Assembly (NCBI GenBank): GCA_003254905.1
Contig: QANU01099724.1
Coordinates: 201,129-265,128 of the forward strand
Length of the DNA: 64,000 nucleotides
DNA from: Nissolia schottii
Taxonomy: Eukaryota > Streptophyta > Magnoliopsida > Fabales > Fabaceae
Direction: 5' to 3'
Shown here: positions 1 to 10,948 of the stretch, piece after piece
How positions within the stretch are numbered: the stretch's first letter is position 1
How the letters are laid out: each line of letters begins with the position of its first letter
Notes under the pieces: model-generated
Told to the model about the DNA's origin: nothing
Database searches by the model: none
Seen by the model: the letters and a program-made list of their open reading frames with translations, nothing else
Translations under genes and position numbers: made by a program

Positions 1-830
1 ACCGTTCTCACCCCCACTCCTTATGGGTCCAGGTATGCAAAGCGAAGGGATCGACGAGCGACCGCAACAGGACAGTTCCCGGCCGAAGCCAAGTGAAGAC
101 GTCAGCAATAGGTTGATAGATATTTTGTACTAGGATTTATGACTATTGTTAATTGTTTGTATCATTATTTATTAATAAGCAATGTGTAATTATATGTTGG
201 ACCTTGAATTGTACTTATATGTATATTTATATTTCTCCAGCTTGTCACTACCTTAACTGACAGGTTCGCTAGCCTTTGTATATATATGTTTCCTTGTTCA
301 CGCACGTCTCCTAATTTGCAAATTGATACAGTAAAAGAGTGATTTTCAAATTGGTCCATATTTTCAAGTAAGAAATATTTTTCAAGTTAAAAGTAGGGGC
401 TAAAAGTAACCCCACCAAAGTAGAAAACAACCTAGTGAGCATTGTTTACTACGTACGGGTAAACAGTTAGCTAGGGGTGTTTCACATTTGGTGTACATAT
501 GTATTATTATGACGATGTGTACTTATGTTGGACCTCAGTTGTATTTATATATACATATGCACATATACTCTTTATGTTCTGCTTCAATTACCCTTAACCT
601 ATAGCGACTGTTGTTATATGTTATCTAAATCACGCACGGCCCCTAATTCACAAACTGGTACTGTAAAAGAATAATTTTCAAATTGGTCCATACTTTCGCA
701 TAAGAACTATTTGCAAAGGTAAAAGTAAGGGTAAAAGTTAACCTGACACAACGCATAACAACCCTGTGAGCATTGCTTACTACCATGGAAGTGGGCAATT
801 AGCAGGGGTGTTACAATTTCCTTTAGAGAC
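1..830. repeat. Diverged tandem pair of about 320 bp, probably retrotransposon-derived
   Basis: Two related copies lie at roughly 150-480 and 485-810. Both contain in the same order a block like TATGTTGGACCT, a block like CACGCACG(T/G)C(T/C)CCTAAT, a block TTTTCAAATTGGTCCATA, and an ending GTGAGCATTG(T/C)TTACTAC followed by AGGGGTGTT. The first 110 bases are richer in G+C than the rest and could be the end of a broken reading frame, but I cannot name it. No open frame of note covers the pair. A retrotransposon 3' region or LTR is a reasonable guess, not shown. Confidence 0.5.
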
Positions 831-2290
831 TCCCCTTTAGGATGAGGGTTAATTAGGAAAAGCCATTCAGATAGGATTGTCAGGGATCCGCGCGATAATT
901 AAGAGAGTCGTATGTTGTCCCACTAGATTTATTTATACACTACTTCTTATTTTTGTATCAGACTCATTTAGCCACTATTTATATTTTGTGATGAGCAAGC
1001 TATAGTACACTCCTCGTCTTATGATGATGCGTCTATGTATATTTTATATGGATCTCTATTGGAGATGATGACTGTTGTGTATGGCCATATGTTATGAATG
1101 AATGAATGGCGAAGTATATTCACTGTGTGTGTTTATATATTATGTCTTGATGTTTATGTATGTATGATGTTCCACATGTATCCATACAATGTTTTATCAT
1201 CTCTTGTGTTCCCAAATGCATGGCTCTTATTTTCAAAATGAGTTTATGTAAAAGTTCAAAATTCCTCTATATTTTTCAAATAAGTATTTCATAAAATTAA
1301 GCTTAAAGTAAAGTCAAGCTAAAATATGACAATTAGTGAATATTAATTGTGACTTAAATGTAATTAACTAACTAGAGTGTTACATTAAGTAATTCTCTTA
1401 AGCCCCTTATGCATGCCCCCAATTAGTTGTGATAAAGATGTCATCATTTTCTTCTCTACTTAGGATGATTAATTATCCTTTATTCTTTGCTAAACTTGAT
1501 CATGATATTTGGTATAAAATAACATTTACTTACACTCTTAAAACTTATTAGACGCAAGAATAAAGTGGAGTGGATGAAATATCAAATTGTTTTTAAATTG
1601 TATGAATTTTATATTTATATATACTATAAAAACTTTTAATTTGACTATTAAATTGATTCACGAGATATAATGCTGACAAATAATTATTTAAAGGATTAGG
1701 TATTTCGAGAATCTCATGACTTATTCTTAAGTAATCATAATTTATTTTAAAGTAGGTTAACTTCATTTTAATTTTATAAATCATTGCTAGATTAGATAAG
1801 GTGGCGTGAGTCTTTATTTATTTATTTTTTTAAAAGAGAGTGAGCCTCGATTTTCTGACTAGTGATTTTGACTTTAAATTCTAAAGTTAAAATCTTACAT
1901 TAATTAGTCGAATTTTTAATTTTTAATAGCATATAATCCAATGTACATTACATTATTTTGAGTGCAATCAACTTTATTGAGCACAAGATTCTTTTGTAAA
2001 ATGCTAGAATAGGATAAAATATTTGTATATAAAATTGGTTATATTTAGTCACGAGAAAAAAATATAAATATTTTGAATTGTCTTTTATTATTTTAAAAGA
2101 GTTTTACTTATTTAAAATATTTTTTTTTCCTTCATAACATGATAAAATATTATTAATTTTAACGTAAGATGATTCACAACATAAAATAAATAAAAGAAAA
2201 GGAAAAGATTAGAAAGTGGTGGGCAGCTCTAACACGCAAATCTGAAACTGAAGCGCACTTTGGACTTCGGATGTTTCAAATTTAAATCCT
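831..2290. other. Intergenic, AT-rich, no gene seen
   Basis: Short open frames only, none with coding character. The stretch to about 1150 looks like more decayed LTR-type sequence continuing from the tandem pair. The last 150 bases before the R3H gene presumably hold its core promoter. Confidence 0.5.
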
Positions 2291-2307
2291 TTCCTTTTGT
2301 AATTGGG

Positions 2308-2327
2308 AACCCTAACCCTAAACCCCC
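2308..2327 (+). promoter_or_regulatory. Telo-box cluster in the 5' leader of the R3H gene
   Basis: The sequence AACCCTAACCCTAAACCCCC sits 30-50 bases before the start codon of the R3H gene. AAACCCTAA-type telo-boxes are known near the transcription start of plant genes for translation and RNA functions. Only the motif and its position are seen here; a role is inferred. Confidence 0.5.
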
Positions 2328-2357
2328 AAAGCCTTTGTCTCTCTCCAATTTCCAAAC

Positions 2358-4879
2358 ATGAGTATGACGCAATTCGCCATGGTATTATGCTCTTTCGATT
2401 CTCTTTCTCCTCTTAACACACATGGATTACTACGCTTTTATCAATTTCAATTTTGTGCTTTCTGCAATGCTCTCTCTTTCTGGGTATTATGTTCTTTTAG
2501 TCGTAACGAGGTGCACTGTTTAAATGTATAATTTACTAAATTAAGAACCCTAAGCTGCGTTTTAGCACCAAGTTTGTTCCTTTACCTCATGTTGATTGAG
2601 TATAAAGTACTTGCAATGTAAAATTCTGGGGTTTGCTCTCAATTTGAAAAGATTAAGCTAAGTTTTAGCATGCTGATTGAGTATAAATGCTTGCATGATA
2701 AAATTCTAGGGCTTGCTCTCAATTTAAAAAGACTAAGCTAAGTTTTAGCATGCTGATTGAGTATAAATGCTTGCATGATAAAATTTTAGGGTTTTCTGTC
2801 AATTTAAAGACACTAAGCCAAGTTGTAGCACCAAGTTTGTTCCTTTACTTCATGTTGATTGAGTGTAAAATGCTTGTTTGATAAAATTAAGGGGTTTGGT
2901 GTCAATTTGAACCCATGCCTGATGATTTTTGTTTTGCCCTTTAACTTATTTGAATTGGTACTAAGGAAGCATCCTCTTCAAAAATGGACTTACTTTGCCA
3001 TGTAATGTGTATATATTTCAGGTTGAGGAGTTGGCTTTTCTTGTCAAGGACAACCTTCATTGCAAGCATCTAGTGCTCGAAGTGGAAGAAACCTTGGTTA
3101 ATTTTCTTCAGGATGATGACACAAGGTAAAATTCATAAAACGGCTGTTGAGTGGCATTTAACCTGAGTATTAGTCTGAGGCTATAAGTCATTGCTATGGC
3201 TTAGGGCGCAAGAGGTTTAGTATACAACAGTGTTGATGTTGTCCCTACTCTATCATGGTTATAGACAAAATCAAACACTCATTAGATCCTTGCACTTCAT
3301 TTTTTGTTCTTTTTCCTTTCAATTATTTATTCGCGAGTGCGAAGGGAGCAGCCGAGCAGGGGAGGGATGATTTTAGATGATGTTATGTTCTCCAAGTTTC
3401 TCTCAGTAATCATCTCAACTGATGAACTCTTGTATACTCTCTGTGTATCTGGGGCCAGTGGCCACCAAAAGAAAATAAAGAAGCTTAATGTATTAGAACT
3501 TTAAATTGTTTCAAACTCATTGTAATAAATTTTTAAATTTATAAGTAATAAAACAACTAAAATTATAGCAAATTTGTTGATTTCAACACTTTAGCAGTAC
3601 ATCTCATACTCATTTGCACTTGGCGTATTGTTTTAAGTCAAGCACCTGATTAGAGTTGGTTCTGTGGCAGTTGAAGCATATGCATGACATGTTAATAGTT
3701 GTTTTTATTAATGTTACGAAGCGTTTTCCTTGGTATGATATAGGTTTTTTCTTACATATTTTCTTTTATTGAACTATAGTTCTGATGAGATCTTGGAATT
3801 GGAGCCAATGAACTCTTACAATCGTCTTCTTTTGCATCGCCTTGCTGAGATATTTGGGTATTTTTCTTATGAATTTTTTCTACAAATAAATTTCAAAGCT
3901 CCTTATTTTCTGGTTTCATTTTGAATATGTCTCTATTTCCCCCTTATTTGGTAAGTTTATAACTGGTGCCAGGTTTGCACATGAATCTGTTGGTGAAGGA
4001 GATGATCGCCATTTGGTTCTGGAGAGATGTCCAGATACATCTGTGTACATGAACTCGCCCCTTCCCTTTCCTCTCTCCTCTATCCTGATCCGTTTTATAT
4101 GTCAAGCATACATGGGTTACTTTATTTGATTATATTTCTGCAATTTTTGCAAGGTTTACTTTATGAAATAGGCTTCTTATATGGATGGTTTGAACTTGCA
4201 GACCTCCAATCCTTGTTAGTGATATCCTATGGAAGTATGATCAACCACAATCTTTGTTTACGTCACACCAAATATTAAGGAGAGAAGAAGCACCCCCAGG
4301 TAATGTGTACTGGTTCTTCTCTCTCAGTTACTGTAGTTCATCATGTACAATATTGTAGGCTAAAATTAGTGTACTATATAACATTTATTTTCTTGGAAAA
4401 TCAAATGTATTAGGCACCTGAATTGTGTTTATATGGATAGTGAAAAGATTTATTGCTGTTAACTGCTTGTATAGGATTTTTATTTTTTTTTCCTGTATAG
4501 ACGTATATGTTTCTATTCTAAGTTTTGTTTTTGCAATTATATTGTATGATATTCATCTACTATGAAGATTGAATAAAAAAATCTGCTATGAAGATGGTAG
4601 AAAGTTAGTTCCTATAATGGGGTGTATGATATAGGACAAGTTTGGTGTTGTAGATACAGAAAACACTTCGCAAGTAGTCTAAGTACGGTTAGAGTTACCT
4701 TGAACCAGATTGTAGATAATGATGTCACACCAAGTATGACCTTCAAGGCCCCAACTCCAAGCAAAGAACAGAGCATGGAGTATACCTACAAATCACTTCA
4801 ACGCTTAAGTCAGCGTGGACACAAAGAGGCACCAAGAGTAATTGGGAGAGAATGTGTGTTACTGATTTAGGGTGTTAAT

Positions 4880-4939
<60 letters not shown>

Positions 4940-7900
4940 AGAGTAATCCTCGTATCTCTTGACTCCTTATCTTTAGGAGGTTATAACCGCTTCCGAGATA
5001 AGAGTACTCATCTCCCACTATTCGAGTCTCTGAGAGTGGGTGTCGGTAGCTTTCTATCGACGCTAATTGGGTCTAGTCACGAATTGCAACCCAATTCCAA
5101 TCTTGGGCTGTATTGAGGCAAATCTTGGATTCGTGGGCTAAGTTCATTAAGAATAGCCGGTAACATTGCACCCAGCCCCGTTCAAGGTGATAATCTCAAA
5201 TGTCGGGTATTGGATATGCCTGACCCAACATGATGGGCTTGGTTTGGGTTATATGTGGACTTGCACCTCTAAGAGTCAATAAGGGATGCCATATCCAACC
5301 TTGTTGGTGGGAATCTTCTAGACTTAGGGATTTGAGTATTTGATGCCTTGATTAGAGCGCTGTAATGATTCAAATCATGGGCAATTTTCCATAAATACAT
5401 CCACCATGGTGGTGCAGAGTTGACATAATGGTGTTTTTGGTGCCCTTCACTTGCTCTCTACAATTTCTGCCGGTTACTAATCTGCCTATAAATGTGCCAA
5501 ATGTGTCTCAAAACACACTTTCGTCATCCTCCACTTTTTTACATCAAAAAAAGAGGCCATAGGCTCTTCTCTTTGAAGTGTGGCAAAGGGCATTTCCTTC
5601 CATCTTCGTCTTCTCCATATTACTATCTTCTTTTCAATTCGCATTAAGTGTTATCTATCTTCTTTCCTTTCATGTAGCCTTGATTTATTCTTGTTTCTTA
5701 ATGGTGCTTTCTGGGGAGACATGGATTATACCCATTTTACTTTTGCTTTCTTGTTTTCTCTGGAAATGTTGAATTGTCATTTTGTTTGCTTTCACAGCTT
5801 TTGGATAGACGATTTTGATTTGATGGGGAAATAAACTATTATTCCCCTTCTTTGGCAATTATCGAATTTTAACATTGCCATTGGTTGCCCTTGCCCACAA
5901 TTTTTAGAGTTGACAAAACCACTATAGGGTCTTTTTCCGTCTTCCTTTGAGATGCTTGTCTGTTAGCTAGAGGATATATTTAATTGTAAGGTGGTAGTTG
6001 TCTTGTAGGTTTTTTGTCACAACAATGGCAAAGAAGGGCGAAGTTGAATCTTCGAGCACATTGCTTTGTACGAAAGGGTGAACCTGAATCTCTTCAAAGA
6101 TGGGGTTCATCTTTCTCTTAGTGGGATACTAGATTCTGAATTTGAGATTCGGGTTCCTGAGGATCATGAAAGGGTGTACTTTTTTCACCACAAGGAGGAG
6201 GAACCACTCTTGTGGATGTATGAGATGTTGTTTACCTCCATTAGAGTTCAGATCACATTTACCAAATTCCATCTCCAAGTTTTGCACGTGGTGTGTTCAA
6301 CTCCCACCCAACTTCATCGAAGTAGTTTGGCATTGCTTCTTTTTTTTTTCTTTTTTTTTTGTGGGGGGGGGGTCTCATTTGCGACCATTTCCGGATCCCA
6401 ATGTTCATGAAAGTTTCATTTCCCCCCTTCACCTTGTCCTGGCCAGCTTGAGGAGGCATAAAGCACATGTGCTTATCATTTTGAGGTCTTCCTTACGAGA
6501 GGATTTTTAGCCTTTTTGAGCACTTGTATCACAAATTTACTAGATAACTTTAAGGTATTTTTCAAAGATAGCATGGTGTTTGAGTTCATGGACTCAGAGG
6601 GTCTCCCCTGCTTCATCATATATTGGGATAATAATTGTGAGGGTGTTAAGGTGAAGGAGTCTAAGATGGTAGGATAGGGGTGGGGGTCGTGAACCTTTTT
6701 TGTTGAAACTTGGTTTTCAAATTCCTTTGACTAAAAGGTTTTAAAGGAAACTCAATCTAGGATTGATTAGTAGATAGGTATCTTGATGTGTTCCTTCATG
6801 TTGTGCATTATGTCTTTAAGATGTTTTTCTATTTTTGACTTGTGATATTTTCCTTTTGATAGATCAAATGGCACCTCCTAGGAAATCAATTTTTGACCTC
6901 TTGACCTAGATCCCATTCCCTCCAGCTTTAACAGCGCACCTACTCTGATGGGTGGAGCTTCTATACGCGTTTCGAGCCACCGTTAGAGGTGGCGAGGAGG
7001 TGCTTGTTGCTAAGAAGAGAAGGGTTGCAGAGAAGGTTGTGAAGTTCGATGTATGAGGAGCACATTCCTCCTCCTACTCACATTTTTGCCTCGGGGTACG
7101 ATCACATGGGTCTAGCTCAAACTCTTTTGACCCTAATGTGAGAGCTCAACTTCATTATCATGATGTAGCTGCAAGCCTGAATAAGGAAAGGGGCTTTTGG
7201 AAGGCCAAGTTTAAGGCCTCTTCTAAGGTTCTCTTGGTTGCTAGGAAGCAACTTGAGCATGCGGAGAAAGAGGTCTTGGACTCTAAGAAGGATGTGGCTA
7301 GGCTGACTAACGAGTTGAAGGCGACTGAGGAAGGATGGGCTGCATCCATCCCCGAAAATTTTGAGAACATCATGGATCAGGTTCGGCTTATCGCTGCAGG
7401 GATTGGTCGAAGCCACCCATTGTGTGGTAAATGGTGTCATAGTGGACATCTTATGCACGGGGGCCAACTTGAAATGCGATGGCTGGAATAGTGAAAAGGC
7501 TCCTCAGGAGGATGCCTTGTTTACCCTACCCTGGAGACTTAGTCTACCCCGAAGACTGAGGACCTTTTCTCTTTTTCTTTTTGTTGTTTTGTGACGTATA
7601 TTCGCTCAAAATGTAACAAGGGAAACCCGAAAGGCCATGGCAAGAACAATGAAGAGGCTCTTCATGACAATGCCTTGTCTACCGCAAAGACTTGGGACCT
7701 TTTCTCTTTTACTTTTTGTTGTTTTGTGATGTATATTCGCTCAATGTAATGGATTACTATCTACGTTTGTCTTTAAACTCGTGTTTGTGTTTTGACTTCC
7801 GACTTGACTTGTGTTGTAACTTGGTCATCATGTTTCATCTTTTCCTTTGTTGCGCCTTGTCATTTTAAATATCATGCAAGTACTTGGATATTTTGAGTTT

Positions 7901-9467
7901 TTGCTCTCAGTTTCTTTTTAAGGCAACTCAGAAAATGCTTGTCCTCTCTTGGGACTTTTAGAAAATTTTTCGGGAGTTTTTGCACTTAAAGCTTTTTTGT
8001 ATAAGGCAACTTGAAAATCAGTTGTCCTCACTTGGGATGGAATGTACTTGCTAAGGCATTCTGACACTCAAGTCAACATGGACACAAAATGGCACTATGA
8101 GTAATTGGGATAGAAAGTGTATACCGATTTTAAGTGTTCATAATGCAATATATACGAGATTGGAGATAGGGGAGGGGTTATCTCCTATTATCACAGAGTA
8201 ACCTTATCTCCTTGCCCCTTATCCTAAGTGGTTATAACAGGTTCCAGGATAAGCGCACTTATCTCACTATTGTAGTGTCTGTGCTTGGGTGTAGGTGGCC
8301 TTCTGTCGGCGCTAATCAGGCCTGGTCATGGGCTACAACCTAGTTCCGATCTTGGGTTTGTCAGCTAAGTTCTTTAAGAATAGCTTGTAACAGGAACAAA
8401 CCTTTTTCCCTTAAAAAAATAGCAAACAGTATTTCTGGTATACAGATGTCACAAGTTCATCAAAAAATTGCAAATATAACATAACACTTATGTTTAAAAT
8501 GTAAGCATGTGTGATTAGAGTCATTAGACTCGCCGTAAAGCTAGAACAGAAGTAGAGCACAGAAGCAGTCGTAATCCAAAAAATTCATAAAGACAGAGGC
8601 AGGCATATGAAGACTCATCAAACACGAACTGACAAATGAGAGCACATCAATGATAAAAATTTTGAAGCCACAAGTAGGCACTTGGTGGCTTAAACTATCA
8701 TGTTAGTGTTCCATATACCTGCAGATGAGTTATTATCATTTTGAAAATGTTAACTTGTGCATATAAATTTGAAGGAGTCATAAGGACAGTAGTAGTTTTC
8801 TTAATGACTTCTTACCATTGCATGTACCAATTGTTTTTCTACAATGGATACTTGCGCTATTTTGCTGGTCTTAATTTTTCTGTTGCATTTTTCAGCTTCA
8901 CAGACAAGTACAGCAACCTTTCAACAGTCACTGGAGGAGAGAAAAGCAGCTTATTTGGTTGCTCGTGAGCGAATTTTCTCATTGAGTTTGGAAGAGGTAA
9001 AAGAGTCTGGTGAACAGAAGCCACGAGGTGTGCCTGTGGTTGCCCGCCGAATGATTGCACATGCACTAGGTCAAAGAATCCATACAAAGAATCAAAATGG
9101 CTCGGCTAGTGATAGATTGAAGGACAGAGTGCTCACAGATGAATTGAATGCTCAAGATGAGAATAGCATAGAGTCCAATCTCATGGCAGATTCTGAACAC
9201 CTAAGAAGGAATTCAAACAGCAGGATAAGAGACACTAGCAGTTCTAGTGGAGCCTCGCTCAATAAAAGGAGTGATCAAACACCAGCTGACAAAGATTCGC
9301 CACAATTAACTCGAGATGAAAAACGAGAGCATAGTGTAAGCAAAGATTACATGAAGAAGGAGCACATAGGAGCTGCAAAGAGAATGTTTGCTCATGCTTT
9401 GGGAGTGCACCCTGGGAAGGATGGTTCTGTTCCTAGAAGTCGAGGTGGAGAAACTAAAAAGAATTAG
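2358..9467 (+). CDS. R3H and SUZ domain-containing RNA-binding protein (six exons)
   Basis: Coding exons: 2358-2381, 3022-3125, 3780-3857, 3973-4044, 4202-4299 and 8896-9467. They splice in frame with GT-AG sites to 315 residues. The R3H domain occupies about residues 20-103 and shows the R-x3-H signature (R58, H62 in NRLLLH). A SUZ-like basic segment LEERKAAYLVARERIF follows at the start of exon 6. The rest is charged, low-complexity and repeats an A(R/K)RM(I/F)AHALG motif twice, the second close to the C-terminus. R3H and SUZ domains bind single-stranded nucleic acid or RNA, so a cytoplasmic RNA-binding role is likely; the exact target is unknown. The start is the first ATG of a short exon, eight residues long. 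The last intron is 4.6 kb and holds an LTR element. The 3' UTR runs to about 10000. Confidence 0.88.
2555..2915 (+). repeat. Tandem repeat of about 81 bp, four copies, in intron 1 of the R3H gene
   Basis: Copies begin near 2592, 2673, 2753 and 2855, each with TTGATTGAGTATAAA or a close variant, then TGCTTGCATGATAAAATT, then a GGGTTTGCTCTCAATTT-like block. The two outer copies are preceded by CACCAAGTTTGTTCCTTTA, which the middle copies lack, so the middle units probably arose by a later, shorter duplication. Confidence 0.85.
6066..6410 (+). pseudogene. Fragment of a 'putative gypsy-type transposon' domain (PF04195-like)
   Basis: The frame reads VRVPEDHERVYFFH, then LLWMYEMLFTSIRVQ, then CSTPTQLHRSS. 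This resembles the plant retroelement domain in which a pattern such as F-xx-F-xx-x-VL..APTQLHPN is common. A poly-T/poly-G tract near 6340-6372 breaks the frame. It is part of the LTR element in the R3H intron. The family assignment rests on remembered motif patterns. Confidence 0.5.
7102..7490 (+). pseudogene. Coiled-coil gag-like frame of the intronic LTR element
   Basis: The translation contains a long heptad-rich helix, for example ARKQLEHAEKEVLDSKKDVA followed by RLTNELKATEEGW. This type of coiled coil is usual in the gag-like product of plant non-autonomous Gypsy elements. It begins within a frame that runs SNSFDPNVRAQLHYHDVAASL and ends at 7490. No zinc knuckle follows. Confidence 0.5.
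7497..7765 (+). repeat. Tandem duplication inside the LTR element
   Basis: Two copies, about 7497-7625 and 7650-7765, share GGCTC(C/T)TCA, ATGCCTTGT(T/C)TACC, GACCTTTTCTCTTTT and TTTTGTTGTTTTGTGA(C/T)GTA followed by TATTCGCTCAA. Confidence 0.7.
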
Positions 9468-10000
9468 CACAGGACAGGGTAAGGTTGATCTTGTTCTTAG
9501 AAGTAGAAGTGGAGAAATCCTTATCTGAAGCAGATGTATTCTGTTGCTCCAAAGGGACCTTGACAGGTGCTCCCCAGGTTTTGATCAGAATCATGGAGAT
9601 GAGTAATGAGCATTTTTTACTCCGAGTTCCAAAACATTAATCTCAGGAGATCCAGGCAAAAGAGACATGTAGTATCGTGTTGGTTGCTTAGTTCTTCCCT
9701 GATTGTGCCGGAGTAACTTCACTAGCAGCAGATTCCAACTTGAAAGAGCCATCCAGAATCATGGTTGATCTGTTTTGGCGTATTGAATGAATTTGAGTGG
9801 CCAGGTTATCTTGTTTTTGAAAGTTGTCCAATATCTAAATGTTGCAAGATATGCAGTTGCATTTTCGTTCTAGTGTGCTAGTGTTATTCTGTCAATTTTG
9901 CACACTTCAATTATGGCTGCCACAGGACGGGGGCTACTAGTACATGATTTCCCCTACCATGGAGGGTGTTGTGTGTAATATTTATAATCACAAATTTGTG

Positions 10001-10948
10001 TAGTTTAACTTGTTTCTGAAATTTGAAATGCATACTCTTATTTCTTTTCTAAGGTGATGATTATGATAGTGTGACATAATTTGTGTTGCATAACTTTTTT
10101 CTGCTGTGCGGAACTCAACATTAACAAAAGCCTACCGAAGCAATACTCAGTCAGTTTGTACTAATTTTTGTACGCCAAGTGTGTGACAAACTAAGTTATC
10201 AAGTGTGTTTGGTAATCTCTTCCAATGGCTTTTACATTCTAAAGAAACTGTTTCATGAAAAGTACATCATGTTTGATAATTTAAGAAAAAATGAGCAAAA
10301 AGTTTGTGGCAAAATTTAGGCTTTGTTTCAAGATGTAGAAGCTGGTTTTTGAGGATCATGAAAAAAAAAAAAACCGTTTCGCTTTTGATTGAAATACTAA
10401 TTTTCTCATGTTTTTATCACATTGACCTTAAATACTAAATATTATATGGTATAAATAAATAAGTCAATAAATTATTTCATATTTTTTTTAATATTTACAA
10501 TACAAAAATGATTCTTTTTCTTATAATTGAAACAAAACAAATTATTTTAAAATCTCCTTTTAGTTAAAAAATCCAATTATAAATTAATTCTCACCAAATC
10601 GGTTATATAAAAAAATAATTATTAAAATAAACTATTATTAAAATAAATTTAATTTACAGTTTTTTTAAACACGCACTAAAATCTACGTACTCACATTGGA
10701 AAAGTACCAATTTGAACATATAAATACCAAGGAATACAAGTGTTGACCTGAAATATACACTTGGCATTGGATATAGCTTCCAATTGATAATTAGCATTGC
10801 CTTGTTTATTGTACAAGTGCCTGGTTCAACGTATGTAGCATAGAGCTCTGAGGGACTGTTGAACCATCAGCCATAAGAATAGTAATAATTAAACAAGATG
10901 AGCCATGGCACATGCTTGGCTTGACCAATGTAATCTCTGCATTGTCCA
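10001..10948. other. Convergent intergenic region between R3H and Pelota genes
   Basis: The R3H gene (+) and the Pelota gene (-) point at each other across this stretch. It holds the end of the R3H 3' UTR, an AT-rich middle (10360-10670) and presumably the Pelota 3' UTR near 10700-10948. No gene is seen. Confidence 0.6.

Larger units (their letters stand above)
4646..8392 (+). mobile_element. Non-autonomous Gypsy-like LTR element inside the last R3H intron
   Basis: Direct repeats of LTR type occur at about 4800-5165 and 8060-8392. They share ACACAAA(G)NGGCAC, a GAGTAATTGGGA(G/T)AGAA block, a GGTTATAAC block, a GTGTNGGTNGCNTTCTNTCG block, GCGCTAATC-like text, and a shared AAGAATAGC..GTAACA ending. 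The left copy is cut by a TA/TATG microsatellite (4888-4938). The element may start with TG near 4646 and end with CA at 8392; no clean target duplication is visible. The interior has a broken gag-like region and a coiled-coil frame but no reverse transcriptase, integrase or RNase H, so it would have depended on another element to move. Confidence 0.7.

Noticed and set aside
4622-4870. 82-residue frame as a gene
   Set aside because: It lies in the left LTR of the intronic element and matches LTR text, not a protein.
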